Assembly: GCF_000247815.1 (NCBI RefSeq)
Contig: NC_021684.1
Span: 9,557,430-9,621,429, forward strand
Length of the DNA: 64,000 nucleotides
Direction of reading: 5' to 3'
DNA from: Ficedula albicollis
Lineage: Eukaryota > Chordata > Aves > Passeriformes > Muscicapidae
Shown here: positions 31,401-48,700 of the stretch, piece after piece
How the letters are laid out: every line of letters begins with the position of its first letter
Numbering within the stretch: the stretch's first letter is position 1
Program-made: the position numbers and the translations under genes
Notes under the pieces: model-generated
The model's database searches: none
The model's input: only the letters and a program-made list of their open reading frames with translations
What the model was told of the DNA's origin: nothing

Positions 31401-33800
31401 CGTTATGCTACATGTGTGTGGGTAAGGCTGCAACCACAAATGTCTCGTGAATAGAAACCTGTAAGTGATGCTGTCTCTGGGCCTTGGGAGATTTGCCTGT
31501 GTAACAGCAGGTCACACACCCAGCTCCGTGCCCCTTTGTGCTCTCGCGCTTCCCCTGCTGATTTGCTCTCCGAAGATGTGTCCTGGTAAAAATACACACA
31601 GACCCACGGCTGCTGGAGTAATGAGCATGTAAACAGCGACACACCCGTGTTTGCCTGGAAGCACTCGGTGTACCATAGGACCCGGAGCACGTTTGTGCGT
31701 GTGTGACAGTTTCCCCGCGGCTCCCGGCGCACCTGGGGCTGGTGGCGGTGCGGCCGTTTGGGGCTGCAGGTGTGCGGGGTGTGCTGGCACCGAGCCCGCG
31801 GGGCTGGGCTGGCACCAGGGCTCCTGGGGGGGGTCAGGGCAGGCAGGCTGCAGGGCAGGACGGCTCCAGCCCCAAAAACCCGCCAGGTGCCGCCGCCAGG
31901 GCGTGCGGGAGCGCTCCCGCCCCGGGCTTCGCAGCTCGGCTCTCTGCCGCCTTCCACGTGCCAGCCCGGCGGTCCGCCTGGAATTCCCTCGGCTCTACAC
32001 CCCCCACGCAGCCCTGCGGCACAGACGTGGTTGTGATTGCCCAGCTTTCACATTCGCACAGCGCAGCTGCCGTCTGAGCAGCTCCAGCGCTGCTGCCTGC
32101 CCGGCCCTGCCGCGACCTCGCTCGGCTTCACCCCCTTCACCAGCCCCGAGCTGCTGGAGCTTTCCCTGTTATGCTTAGGAACAGGGGATTTGGGAACCGA
32201 CCCCCTCCCCTCGTCCAGCCAGGCTCCTTCTTTGGGTCTCCTCCTCTTCCCCATGAACCAACTGAATGTTTCAGCCTCTGCCAGGGCTAGAGTTCCTCTG
32301 GGATTCACCCAGCAACAAGTCACCCTTGCACTCACTGTCATTGCACTAGCAACAGAGATCATCACAAAAGTAAAAGCCACGAGACTCCAGTGGTGCAGGG
32401 AGTGGTTTTAAGTGTGTGTGTGTCCCCTGCAGCAACAGTCAGTGCAGCTGGCTTCTCCAGTCCCAGGATTCTCCAGGCCACAGCGATGACAGTGACTCCT
32501 GCTTGCAGAACACCAGTCCCCATCTGTGACAACACCACCCGTGAGTGTAACAGCAGGGCATCAATTCCCATGCTGCTTGCCTCCTGCACCGGTTTTTGAA
32601 CACTTGCGTGCATTTCCACCTGTAAAAACATTGGTACGTAGGTGGCAAATGGAATCCACCCCTCCCCTTTAGCATCCATAACATCCTGTGGCACGGAGCC
32701 CTACAGCTATCCTACCCCATCTGGAGCATTCTCCCTCTGCCTTGGGCTAGTGCCAGTTTATCTGACTAGAAAGACATTAAACAGAGGGTCACTTCGGGGC
32801 TCAGCCACAGCCCTTGCAGCCTCAGCTCCACCACCCAAGACCAAAGCAGGCAGAGGGCTGCAAAGTTCAGACCATCCCCTTTCCCCAAAAACTTCAGGGT
32901 TATTGTTCCCCCCTCCCCCAGCTTGGCTTTCTCCACATTCCAGCTGTATCCACAGAAAACGAGTGCAGAACACTTTAAATGGAGATGAGCAGAAGGTCAA
33001 AGTCTTTCAAAAAGGATGCAGATAGAAAAGCAGTCCCACCAGGACACAGTGCTAGTGCAGTTATTTGAGATTGATGTGGACAGCAAAAGCCCAGTCAAGT
33101 GAGAAAAGTGTAATAGGACAGCACCATAAAATAGGATATGGAGCACAAAAACTGTTAGAAAGCTCTTGAAATAACTGCCCTCATTTCACTAAACTCTGTT
33201 TTCCATCTTCCTCTGGGTACAGTTGCCAGCTCAGCCTTGGTGAGGGCAAGCAGAGGGTCATACCCAGCATATAGAATTTAAAGGCTTAACTTTGACTAGG
33301 ATGGACCACAGAAAGGCCCTCAACTCACTCCAAGGAACCCCAGGAAGGGCTGAGCCTGCCCTGCTCACACAACCCCTCCAAGGGGAGGGCAGCAGGAGCT
33401 TTAACAGCCTGTCCCAAAACACAACGGCTGTCCAGGAACAGGGCTGAAGGACTGTCCTCACTAAGGGATCTGAGCCAGCATCATTCCTGTCCCTGCAAGC
33501 AGCTCCAAGAGAAGCAGCAGGGTAACTCTCTAGCAGTGCGAGGGATCTGAGCCATCATTCCTGTCCCTGCAAGCAGCTTCCAGAGAAGCAGCAGGGTAAC
33601 TCTCTAGCAGTGCCCCAGCCAAGGAAGCAGGGCTGGCTCACCTCACTCTCACAAACCAAGATGGAAGGCACAAGCTTTATAGTAAGGAACAAGCAAAAAT
33701 GTCCTTCAGTTAGCAGGCACTGGCTTGCTGGAATGGTGACTAGACAGAGGAAAGAAAGCATGTTAGTGGAGGAAAAAAAGAGTCAGAAACAGGAGTAAAC
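31400..33800. other. Intergenic region between repeat zone and RAB7A
   Basis: A CpG-rich patch lies at about 31690-32130 and could be a promoter, but no exon could be tied to it. The rest is ordinary sequence, with a 77-bp tandem duplication at 33464-33614. No gene is recognised on either strand. Confidence 0.4.
33464..33614. repeat. 77-bp tandem duplication
   Basis: AGGGATCTGAGCC begins copies at 33464 and 33541. Both contain TCATTCCTGTCCCTGCAAGC and GCAGCAGGGTAACTCTCTAG. The copies differ by a few bases. Confidence 0.95.
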
Positions 33801-33804
33801 AAGA

Positions 33805-35181
33805 AGGTTTGTTCTTGTTAAGTTTATTGGCATCATGTTTGTTTCTTTACATAAGAGCTCAGCCTACGTACTAGAATGTAGACCTCTGGAAAACAGGTAG
33901 AAGGGCTCCATTTAAGCAAGCTACAAACGCAAGAACAAATACCAGGAAGAAAGGAAGAGAGGAAAGGGACTAGATTGCCAAGTTTTTCCATACCAAAAAT
34001 CCAGATTAGCAGTCAGTAAGAAGAAAGGGAAGATTCATAGTCCAGGTCATTCATCAAGAAACAGCTACCACACCCCAAGTGGGAGAGGAGCCCCTTCCAC
34101 AGCACAAAGCCACAGGCACATCTCAGCTCTGGCTCCTCGTGCTCGCTCCAGGATGTCAGGAGTTAAGCAGTAGGGGAGGTGAACAAATGAGGTCATTTCA
34201 TAGCTGTATTTAATTTTAAATCCAATAATCCAGTGTGCATATCAACACTGTTATGCAAATCTGAGAATTTAGATACAAGGAAGCCAGACAGATTTTTCCA
34301 GAAGATGAAGCCTTTTTGGCCTCAAAACAAGAAGGCTTACATAGTTCATCTCTACTGTACAGAATACTGCCTCTATCTGGACTCTGTGTTGCTAGAATGC
34401 TGCAGGTCACAAGTGTCCTCCTCACTTTCTACACAACCTGTGTTTCAGTACTTGAACATGTAATTCAGGAATTTTACACTAATTTATACATTTTTAATTG
34501 GTTGCATATATTAACATGTACTATAAGATTTTTCCTAAAGAAGCATTACATAATACATGGATACTGTAAAAAGATCTGATTAGTTAAAAGTAACAAGCAT
34601 TAACAGAGATACATACAAAACTCAACCTAGTCTGACTGAGTGCTGAGCTTGCAATGAACTATGGGTAATCAGCCTTTCCAGTTGCAGCCTTCACGGGGAA
34701 AACACGAGACAGTTAAAAATGTATGTAACTTGTTACACAGATTACCTGTAAACAGTTTCTCTCCATCGGACACCTGGAATTAGATTCAGTTCCCAACATA
34801 CATAAGAGTTTCCATTTTAAACTAAGAGAAAGGTCTGTTACCATGAAGTGTGATGTGGATGGTGTGGGGACGTGAGCTCTGAAGCGCAGGACTCAGATGC
34901 TCATGAGAGATGGGTGGATTTTGGCAGCTGGAGATGCAATTTTTTTTTTTTTTTTAATTTCATTTTAAACACCATGAAGTGTGATGTGGATGGTGTGGGG
35001 ACGTGAGCTCTGAAGCGCAGGACTCAGATGCTCATGAGAGATGGGTGGATTTTGGCAGCTGGAGATGCAATTTTTTTTTTTTTTGTAATTTCATTTTAAA
35101 CACAGAAGAGGGGCTGTGTGTTTGAAGGCCTAAGTGTGATATTCATTTGTGAAGGACTGTGCTCAACCCCTCCCACTCCCC
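33805..35181 (-). other. RAB7A: RAB7A 3' UTR with polyadenylation signal
   Basis: Sequence downstream of the RAB7A stop on the minus strand. A canonical AATAAA is present as TTTATT at 33823-33828, followed downstream by T/G-rich sequence on the minus strand. The 3' UTR would be about 1.35 kb and includes a 131-bp tandem duplication (34840-35102). Confidence 0.65.
34840..35102. repeat. 131-bp tandem duplication in RAB7A 3' UTR
   Basis: ACCATGAAGTGTGATGTGG begins copies at 34840 and 34971. Each runs through a T tract (A tract in the mRNA) to AATTTCATTTTAAACAC. The copies are essentially identical apart from T-tract length and one base. Confidence 0.97.
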
Positions 35182-38418
<3,237 letters not shown>

Positions 38419-40557
38419 CTTTCACACTAGAAAGGAAGAACAATCTCATCACAAACCATTTGTATGCAATTCCTCAAGAAAGCAAGAAGCAAGTTTGATG
38501 TCTGAGAAACCTGACTCTCAGCAAGGAGCCAGCGACAGGCAGGGCCCAGCACTCCTGAAACCAGACTCCAGTTCAAGGCTACACTCAGCACTGACCAGGT
38601 GTCTGCCCACTGCATAGGCTGGGCCATGTCCGACCAGCAGTGGCAATTTAATACCAAGAGGTAGATGAGCCGAGCACTTGTCATTTACTGTACCAAGACC
38701 CTTCTGGATCCTATTTCCAGGCCATTTGGTAGATATACTAGCCCACACCATCTCCCTTGACTTGAGGCAGTGCAGTAAATCATGCCAGCTCCCAACACAG
38801 GCTAATAATTCTTACACATGTCACAAAGTGAAGGGTAAGCAGGCACATGTCTAATACCACACTCAAGCTTTTTTGTGCTGTTTAGTAGTTTCCGAGGAAA
38901 AAAAAAAAACCAAAAAAAACACCAAAAAAACCCAACCAAAAAACCCCCACATTTCCTCCATCATGAGCTTGGAGAAGTGGTAGCTTTCTCTAGCAGCTGT
39001 GCAGTGTGAAAGAACCAAATCCCAAGGACATGTTGTGGTTAAATCAGCTGTAACAGCCACACAGGGCAGCTGAATTACAAAGCAAACTGCTACCAGACTG
39101 TGGCTTCTCTGAGGGCACAGGAAGCTGACTACTGCCACCTCAGCTTTGGTGTAATAAGGTTACAGTGACAAACCTCAACATGCAGCCGACTGCTGGTCAT
39201 CTACTCCATTAGATGACTTGTTTGTTTGGTTGCATCCTGCAACTGAAAAACTTCATGGACCACTAATGGCCTATCCAATTAGCAAGAGAGCTGAGCTTCA
39301 GAGTTCCACACTTATTTGCTCTTCTTCAGATCAGTGAGGGAGCTACAAGTTCATCAGCTGAAGCAGGCCTGAATACATTTCTGGATATACCTTAGCACAG
39401 TGAGAGCAAGTACAAGGTCTTGCCAGTGGCTGAGCACACCCTTCCTACCAATGAGGCCCTTCTCCACACCTCTGGAGGGGCAGCCACTTTTATGTGCTGG
39501 ATCAGATCACAGACCCTGTTTTGATCCACAACACAAGGATTTCTTGGCTTCCCTAAAGGAGCCCTGCAGGTTCAATACAACAAGAGGAGCCACAAGATGC
39601 TATAGCTGTGCTACTTGACTTCAAAGAGCCTTGACAACAGGCCTCGATATTAAGCCCTTACATATGGACTTGCTTACCCTATAAAATTCCCATCCTGCTA
39701 TACCACATTCATTACAACACACAACTCCTACTCCTCAGGAGCTATTCCTGATTTTCACAGCTAAGGAGGCCTTAGCTTCTACACAACACGGATATATGTC
39801 TTCCAAGCAGCTTGATGCTATGTGCTTCCTGGGATGCACAACAGCCTAAGGTGCTAGATAACTGCACCCATTTCACCCCACTACTACAGGAGGCTTCAAG
39901 CTGTACGAGCCTCTCACTAGATGCAGTCCAGTTGCAAAAGATCTTAATCATCTCAAGTTTTGAGGGTTAGAAGACATGAAGTGCTTTAGCCTTTGCTGTC
40001 AGTGAATGCTGCAGAAGCTGAAGGAGCACCCCTGCAGCCACTATAGTGATGCACCTACAGCTGACACCTTTTTGGACTGCACCCGCCTCACAGTCACAGG
40101 GCTCTTTAGGTTGGGAAAGCCTCTAGGATCATCCAATGGGTCCAATCATTAGCCCAGCACTGCCAAGCCATCACTAACTCATGTCCCTCAGTGCCACAAC
40201 TGCATGGCTTTTAAACACCTCCAGGGATGGTGATTCCATCACTGCACTAGGCATCCCATTCTGGTGTTTGACAGTGCCTTTAGTGAAGAAATTTTCCTTA
40301 GTATCCAATCTAAACCTCCCTGGCATAACTTGGGGCTGTTTCGTCATCTTGTCATTGTTACCTGGGAGAAAAGCCCAACCCCCACCTTGCTGTATCTTCA
40401 TTTCAGGTGTTGTAGAGCCATAAGGTCTCCCCAGAGCCTCCTTTTCTCCAGGCTAAATACCTCCAGCCACTCCCAAGGAGCCTTGTGCTCCAGCCCCTTC
40501 CCCAGCTCCATCTCCCTACTCTGGACACACTGCAGCCCCTCAATGTCTTTTGTGTAG

Positions 40558-40721
40558 TGAGGGGCCCAAAACTGAGCCCAGGATTTGAGCTGTGGCCTCA
40601 GCAGTGCCCAGCACAGGGGGACAATCACTGCCCTGGTCCTGCTGGCCACACCATTGCTGACACAGCCAGGATGCCACTGGCCTTCTTGGCCACCTGGGCA
40701 CATGCTGGCTCATGTTCAGCT
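40558..40721. repeat. Left copy of 164-bp direct repeat flanking a G run (within CR1)
   Basis: It begins TGAGGGGCCCAAAACTGAGC and ends TCATGTTCAGCT. It recurs at 41309-41472 with one C/T difference (CTTCTTGG against CTTCCTGG). Confidence 0.96.
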
Positions 40722-41472
<751 letters not shown>

Positions 41473-44400
41473 GTTGTCAACCAACACCCCCAGATCCTTT
41501 CCTGCCAGGCAGCTTTCCAGCCACTCTGCCCCCAGCCTGGAGATGCAGGGGGTTGTGACCCAAAGGCAGGATCCACCTTTACCTTGTTGAACCTCACACC
41601 ACTGGCCTTGGCCCATTGATTCAGCCTGTCCAGATCCCTCTGCAGAGCCCTCCTACCCTCCAGACCAACACTTCCACCTAATTTGGAGCCATCTGCAAAT
41701 TTACCGAGGGTGCCCTCGATCCCCTCACCCAGAGCACTGATAAAGACATTAAACAAGACTGGCCCCAGTACTGATCCCAGGGGAACAGCACTGGTGACCA
41801 GCTGCCAGCTGGGTGTAACTCCATTCCCCACCACTCTCTGGGCCCAGCCAGTTTTTTACCCAGCAAACAGTTCACTTGTCCAAGCCATGAGCAGCCCGCT
41901 TCTACAGGAGAATGCTGTGGGAAGCAGTGTCAAAGGCTGTACTAAAATCCAGACAGATCACATCCACAACCTGATACACTAAGCAGGGTACTTTGTCATA
42001 GGTTGGTCAACCAGGAGCTGCATTTCCTAAGCCCATGCTCACTGGGCCCGATCCCCAGTTGTCCTGTACACGTTGCATGATGGCATTCAAGATATCTGAT
42101 TCATAACCTTCTCTAGCACCAAGCTCAGACTAACAGGCCTTCCACAGATCCTCCTTCTGATCCTTCTTGTAGATGGACACTTCATTTGCTAACTGCCAGT
42201 CCACTGGGACCTCCCAAGGGAGCCACAATTCCTGGATTGAAAGGGGCTAAGGGAGCACTTCCAACAGTTCCCTCAGTACCCACCCACACCGCTACAGTCT
42301 TGGGTGTGTGTCTAGAGTCATGTAGCAGGTCTTTTCCTCATCCTTTGTCACTGTTCCCCGCAAAATCCAATAAAGCATGGGGATTCCCCTTAGCTCTCTT
42401 TTTGTTGCTTATGTATAGATCTGCTTTTCATTGTCTTTTTCAGCAGTAATCAGATTAAGGTCTAGTTGAGCTTTGGCCCTTCTGGTTTTTTTTTTCTGCA
42501 TAACCTCATGAGATCCTTGAGATACATCTGAACAGGACTTGGTGCTGAGGAGATAACAGCCAGTGGAGGGAGTCCAGGGCTGTGGAATGAGCAGCAGTGA
42601 CAGGTCACCCACAAGACTGATGCCACCCTTAGATGGGTGTTAGCAGATGCCAGGGAGCATGTGGAGGACAGTTTCACCAAGTGTCAACACCTCCCTTTTC
42701 CAGTGGACTGCACTGTTCACTGATCCAACTGACAGCCCAGCTATGCTCACCAAGATAGAGCCAGCCCAAAGCTGTCAACAACACCAACATTCAGCTCTGC
42801 TTCTGCTCTTGCCAAGATCCACACACCATAGCTTGTCTCCCCTATAGCCAGCCATGGGGACAACAGACCACAGAAGCTCTCCTGTGCACCTCCTGTGTTT
42901 GCAAAGCACATAACAAGTGACACTTGTCAGCATAAGCCGCCCGGATGGAGCAAGAAGCAAATGAACAGAGCTTTAAAACAGTTTAAAGACAGCTGTGTAC
43001 ACTGAACTGTCATGAAAAACATCTGCATAGGTTCAAGTCCAGTGCAAGTCACCTGATTTCCTCAGGACAGAGGAAAACAACTCACCCAGAAGTGGCTGTG
43101 CCAGAATCCAGCATGCTTCTGGGAACTGCTTCTATTTTCCTCAGAGTGTTTCCAATATCACTTGCTGCTGCAGCTCACTGCCTCCTGGTATTTGAAGCAG
43201 CTTTGGACAAGCTGGCATTAGTTCTCATACTTAGGGAGGGATTTGCAGAGCCCTAAATTGCAACACTAAATCACACTGGATGCTTATCTCCCAAGTTCAA
43301 CATAGCCTGAAGTCCCACTATGAGGGGAGGGAAAACTGCTCTGTCAAGATTCATTACCTTAGAAGTAACTCAGCTGAGCAACCACCTGCAGACATAGGAA
43401 GTCAGGCTGAGTCAGAGCTGACAGGTTACCCAGCAGTGTGAAGGGCTGTCACTGCCCCACCAACACCAGGCAGGTGAGACACTCAGCTTCCACCCCAGGT
43501 GATGCAACGGATGTGAGCCATAGCACAGGAGGAGCTGCCACAGCTGCATATTTGGTGTGGGCCATGAGACAGCGAGGAACCCCAGCCCTGACAGGGACCA
43601 GCAGTGGACACTGCCCCGTCTCACACCCTTGTTCTACAAGGCTTGACTGATGCTGCTTTGAAGCCCAGACAGTTGATGGGCCAAGCCCTCTTTAATAATC
43701 TTCTCACTGCAGGTATAAACAGACCAACACTTCAGAGTTTTTCCTTGCCCAGTACAACAAGAAAACATCTTCGGGTCCTGTAGAAAATGGTTGAGATAGG
43801 CTGGAGTCCCACTGACTCAGCACTAAGATTAGTCTATACTATATAATGCAGCTTGTCTTGCTTTATGGTATTTGACACATTTACTCCAGAGCAGCACCCT
43901 ATTGAGGCACACACCCTTCAGATGGCAGTGTAAGAGCTCACATGGGGCTTGTGTCCAGTCCCAGGAGCACTTCTGAACACACACTTCCTTTTTCAGAGGT
44001 ATCACAAAGAAAAACTTGTTTGTTAAGATTTGATCCAAGACTCAGCTCTATTTCACACTGCATAAAATCTTTTTGAGCGAGGTCATCTGCATGACTGCTC
44101 AGAACACAGCCTACAGCAGCACACCCAGCCAGCCCTGCTCAGGAGCCACCAGACACTCCACATCAGCCAAGAGCTGATCATCAGCATCATTCCTCCTCCT
44201 GGCTTAACTGGTGCCAAAGAAATGACACAGCTGTCTTGTCTCTAACACAGGAGACGAGACCTTCCACTCTATTTTTAATGCCTATCCTCTAAGCAAACAA
44301 GCCATTAATGATATGCTGACCCGCAGGAAATTAAGCTGGTATAGCACATTCTTTCCCACAATACTGTTATTACCTTTAAAGCTCACCTGCAGGAGTAGCA

Positions 44401-45634
44401 TGGGAAAATCTAACACCTAACTTGCAAGTGTCACTGGCTTAGCTGATCTGAAAGAAGAGTCAAAACCCATTCTATGAAGCTTCATAGCACTACAGCTCAG
44501 ATGCAAGAGCAAATAAAGTCTATGCCAAGTCTAATTAAGTTTCCCTTGTTGCTTCAGAGTACATTACAACTGTCCTTTCCCTTGCTATATAAAGACAGCT
44601 GCTTTAACTCAAAGCAGAAATGGAAGGTTATGAATTCCTTAGAGATGTTCACGTGTCAAGTCACAATGCAGTCATTTTAATATTAATTGGGTTGGTACAA
44701 GCAAGGAACAGTAGTAGCTTGCATTGATGGCTCACCAGACCTCAGAATAGCTATGCTTTAACAGAAGCAGGCCTTGCAAAAGGAATAGTCCAAGTTGCTC
44801 ATGAACAGTTTTAGTGTGAAAGCATCCAGCCCTGGGGGAATCTCACCTCCACGGAAGACAAGGCTCCCTAAGCAGCAAAATACCCATACCAGTTTTGAAG
44901 CTGTTGAGCAGTCTTTACTGTTTCAGCTTTGCTATTGAACAGTTGCAATCACAATTCTAACATGTCTATAGAGGCTGGAATGTTTGACCAGGAGTGCCCT
45001 GTTACTACAGCTATCAGCCTACCACCTGCACTTTCTGCTAGAAACCAGCTCAGCGCTGAAGTGAGGATGTTGGACAGCACATCTTGCTTTGTGCCCTCTG
45101 CCAGGAATATTTAACACTACACCAACAAAGCACAAAGTGGTAGGGCAGCAGGCATTGAGCAGAACTAAACTCAAGAGTTATGGATGCCTAGTTTTGTTCC
45201 CTGTCCCAGCAGGCAGCACAAGAGTAAGCAGGTATCCCACAAAAAGATGTATTTGAACCTGAAGCACTGCAGCTCTGTTCTGGGTGCTGTGGCAAATAAG
45301 CAAAGCTTCCACTTTCCCACAGGACCTTTAGCAAAAACACTCACTATGAACAAGCTGATGTGGACAGATCAGGTCTCCATTAGGGGCTACCACATACAAC
45401 AGCATGCTCACCACAATGACCAGACAAGAACTACCCTTGTGTTCTAGAAGCACCTTCTGTCCTGAAATGTGGGAAAAGTGTCCCAAAATGCAGCTAAGTG
45501 CACTTTTGACACAGAAACAGCACATCTACTCACTGTTCTCTTGCATGGATGTCTCTGTACTACAGAGAGCTATTTTTATTACCTCCCTCCTCCCTCACTG
45601 GGTTCAGCATTTCTTCAAGGAAACTGAAGCTAGA

Positions 45635-45740
45635 AATATGATTCAGGACCAGCTCAGTCAGACTGAACCATTCCCTCTCAAAAGTAGCAATATGATTCAG
45701 GACCAGCTCAGACTGAACCATTCCCTCTCAAAAGTAGCAA
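45635..45740. repeat. 54-bp tandem duplication in RAB7A intron 1
   Basis: AATATGATTCAGGACCAGCTC begins copies at 45635 and 45689. Both end CTCTCAAAAGTAGCAA, and the second lacks four bases. Confidence 0.95.
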
Positions 45741-48700
45741 GCTCCCTAGCACATCTGGCATCTCAAGGGCTTATGCCTGCTTAGATTTTCACTGAAATGA
45801 GATGGTCACTGAACATTTATCCTGTTTTCAGAGGACCAAGCACACCAAACAGCCTGGCAAATACCACTTGTGCCACGATCACACTGTACTTTGCTATGCT
45901 TTAGCTAAACCTTTGAGTAGATATATGAATTTGTTCCAATGTTTCAGCTACTCTGAAAAAGCAAGGTCTCATCCTGAGGAAAGGCATAGCCTGTTTTTGC
46001 CATTAGTTAACCACAGTCACAGTTGCAGAGCGTCCGAGCAGTCCAGACACCCTTTGTATTGAAGCCTCAAACTCCAACTGCAGCAGAGCCCCAGGTGGGG
46101 CTGAACAAGCTTTACCAGTCACAATTTAGCAACAGCTTGGTTCCCTCTGGCTGGTCAGGCAGACATTGCTAACAAGGTGTCAACCAATACAAAGCTACAA
46201 GTGACTGCCTGAACAGTTCAATACAAATCTGAGACCAACAGATACCAACATTTAACAAGCCACTTGCATTCTGCCAAGAGTGACACAATAGCCCACAAGG
46301 AAGATAGAAGTCCTGCCTTTTCAGCTGGGCACAGCAGTAGCCAGAAGACAATCAGCAGGGGCTGCTAATTGCATATCAACATGGCTTAAGAGATGCCAAG
46401 CTGCCTTCAAGGAAGAAACTAGAAATACGACTGCCTTTGATGTTTTTGACTGCTACAGAGCCTGCATATTTTCCTTACCAAATCTGGGTGCTCTACATGT
46501 GGGACATGTATCCAGCATCCTCACATTGATGACTATTACAGGAGCATAGGAAGCTATAAAAGCAGGTTAAGTCTTCACTGACAAAGGCTACACAAGCAGG
46601 ACAGTACTCTCTTCTACTCCCATGACAGGACTATCAGCAGCTCAGCTTCCCCAGCTCACTGGAAAATACCATTGAGAAAGGCCTCACATTTAGTGGAGAC
46701 ACGCACTGTGTCTAAAAAGGAACATCTTGTCATTTGGGCTGACAACTTGCAAGAACTGCTCCCTGTAAATAGGTTGTTTTTGAGGGCAATGGGCTCCTGC
46801 AGTCCATGCAATCAGAGGTGCCTTCAGGCCTCGCAGATGCACCACGGAGCAGCAGTCAGTTCAAGCAGAGCCCACACCAAAAGCAGCTGGCAGGATATTC
46901 CTGTGACAGCTACATGGAAGGGTACACTCTAGCTGCTGTTCTATCAGTAGCATCTCAAAACTGATTTCCACCTCCTTCTTCCCAACACATTTATGTTGCT
47001 GTTCTAACCAATATATTCCCTCCTGCTGGTACCCAGCCAAAAGCTCAAGCACAGCTCCTCATTCCCTCCTCAAGAGGAGCAGCTCAGCTGCCTGCTGCTT
47101 ACTGCTCCACCAAGAGCAGGCTTCTGTCCAGTTGGTACCTTTCCCAGACAGCCCTGTGAGGCAGAAATTACCTCTGTTCATGGACCTGGAAGCCTCAGCT
47201 ACAGGTTAATTTTTGATACCTTGTGTAAAACATTATATTGCAAGCGTCAGGTGTAAATACACTGTCCAGTATATCCCACCCCCATCTGAGAGTCCTATGC
47301 CAAAAACTTCACCTTCTTGAAGAACAGCCTAGAATTTTAGATGCCTGCTAGCACACTGACATGGCTCAGATGAGAATTGAATCTTAGAACATCATTCAGT
47401 ATTCCAAAGGAATTAGCTTTTTAGACTACAGCTGTCTGCAGGAAGTTTCCACCTCCTTTTGAGGGTGGAGTTGCAGCCTCCAGTGCTGGAACAGCTGCTC
47501 TGGAACTAACTGAAGCTTAGGAATCAGCAGCAGCAGCTCAGTCCCATGGCTTCAAGCTCTGTTCATTGTCTGCTTCAACATGGGCACCAAACCAGTGTGA
47601 CACAGTGCTAAAAGCCAACTGACATGGTCTGAAGTAGCTCCCAGATGGAGCTGACACTGGGCCTACACAAATACTCTGCTGTGTCCTGTTCATGGGTAAC
47701 ATGCTCTTAAGACAGTTCAGCACCAAAGGAAGAGAATGATGGGGCCACATGCAGCTTGCAGAAACAGCAGAAAACCCAGCTGGGAAACAAACTTTGGAAT
47801 AGTTTTGAGCATGATAGATTCTTGGTGTGATCAAGGAAGCTCCAGAGCCAGTGCTGGGTAAGACACTCCTGTCAGTGGGAGTAAGGTTTTAGCTTGCCTC
47901 AGACATCCCCTCAATCCTCAGCTGAAGGCTCTATCACACATCCCTGATGTGGGCAAGGACTCAGCTCACTGGAAGGAGACATGCCAACATCCATTGTGCC
48001 AGAGTCCAGACAACACAGGGGAGGCAGAAGCAATGCCACTGGTAGGAGCCATGCTGGCAATGGAATCACAGGACTTGCACATGAGAAGGGGTCTGCCCTG
48101 CCAGAAGTCTCAGCTCTGCTGTGGCTCCCTTAGGGCTGAGATTTGGAGTGATGCATTCCTGAGAGGTGCTGATGCATATGATCAGTTAGGCTCAAAGCCC
48201 AAGTTCTGAAAGCCAAGCTCTTCAGTCCAAGCCTCACTGATTCCCAGGCCTGTTATACCTCTTGGCATTTCTCTAGATGAGAGTTGTTCTCTGCTGCACA
48301 AAGTTTAAATACTACCTATGGAACTGAACAAGTTTTTGGCTGTAAAGCTGCCATAATGAATTATGACTCTACTCTAGAAAAGTCAAAACTATGTAGGACT
48401 AGACCCCAACCCTAATGCAAAAAACTGATCTGATTTCTACTGGTTTATATATCACAACAGCCACCTTCTCATGAGGAGGCAGGTTGATCTGACTACATGG
48501 TTAGCAAATGGGAGCAAAACAAGCATGAAAATGCATTTGCTTACAGTACCACAGCATATGTTTTTCCATGTTCAGTCAGACCAAGTGCGCTTAGGAGCAG
48601 TGGGAAAGGTCTGGAGGACATTACTTACTGTCTACGAGAACAAGACTTTGCCCAGACTGCTGTTAAGCCCAAGATCACAGGAGCACATGTAGGATTCTCC

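Noticed and set aside
32037..32700. Short open frames on both strands with hydrophobic patches
   Set aside because: No family similarity or splice pattern could be recognised, and frames on both strands are of similar quality.
43030..43040. tRNA B-box-like GGTTCAAGTCC
   Set aside because: No A box and no cloverleaf can be formed with the flanking sequence.
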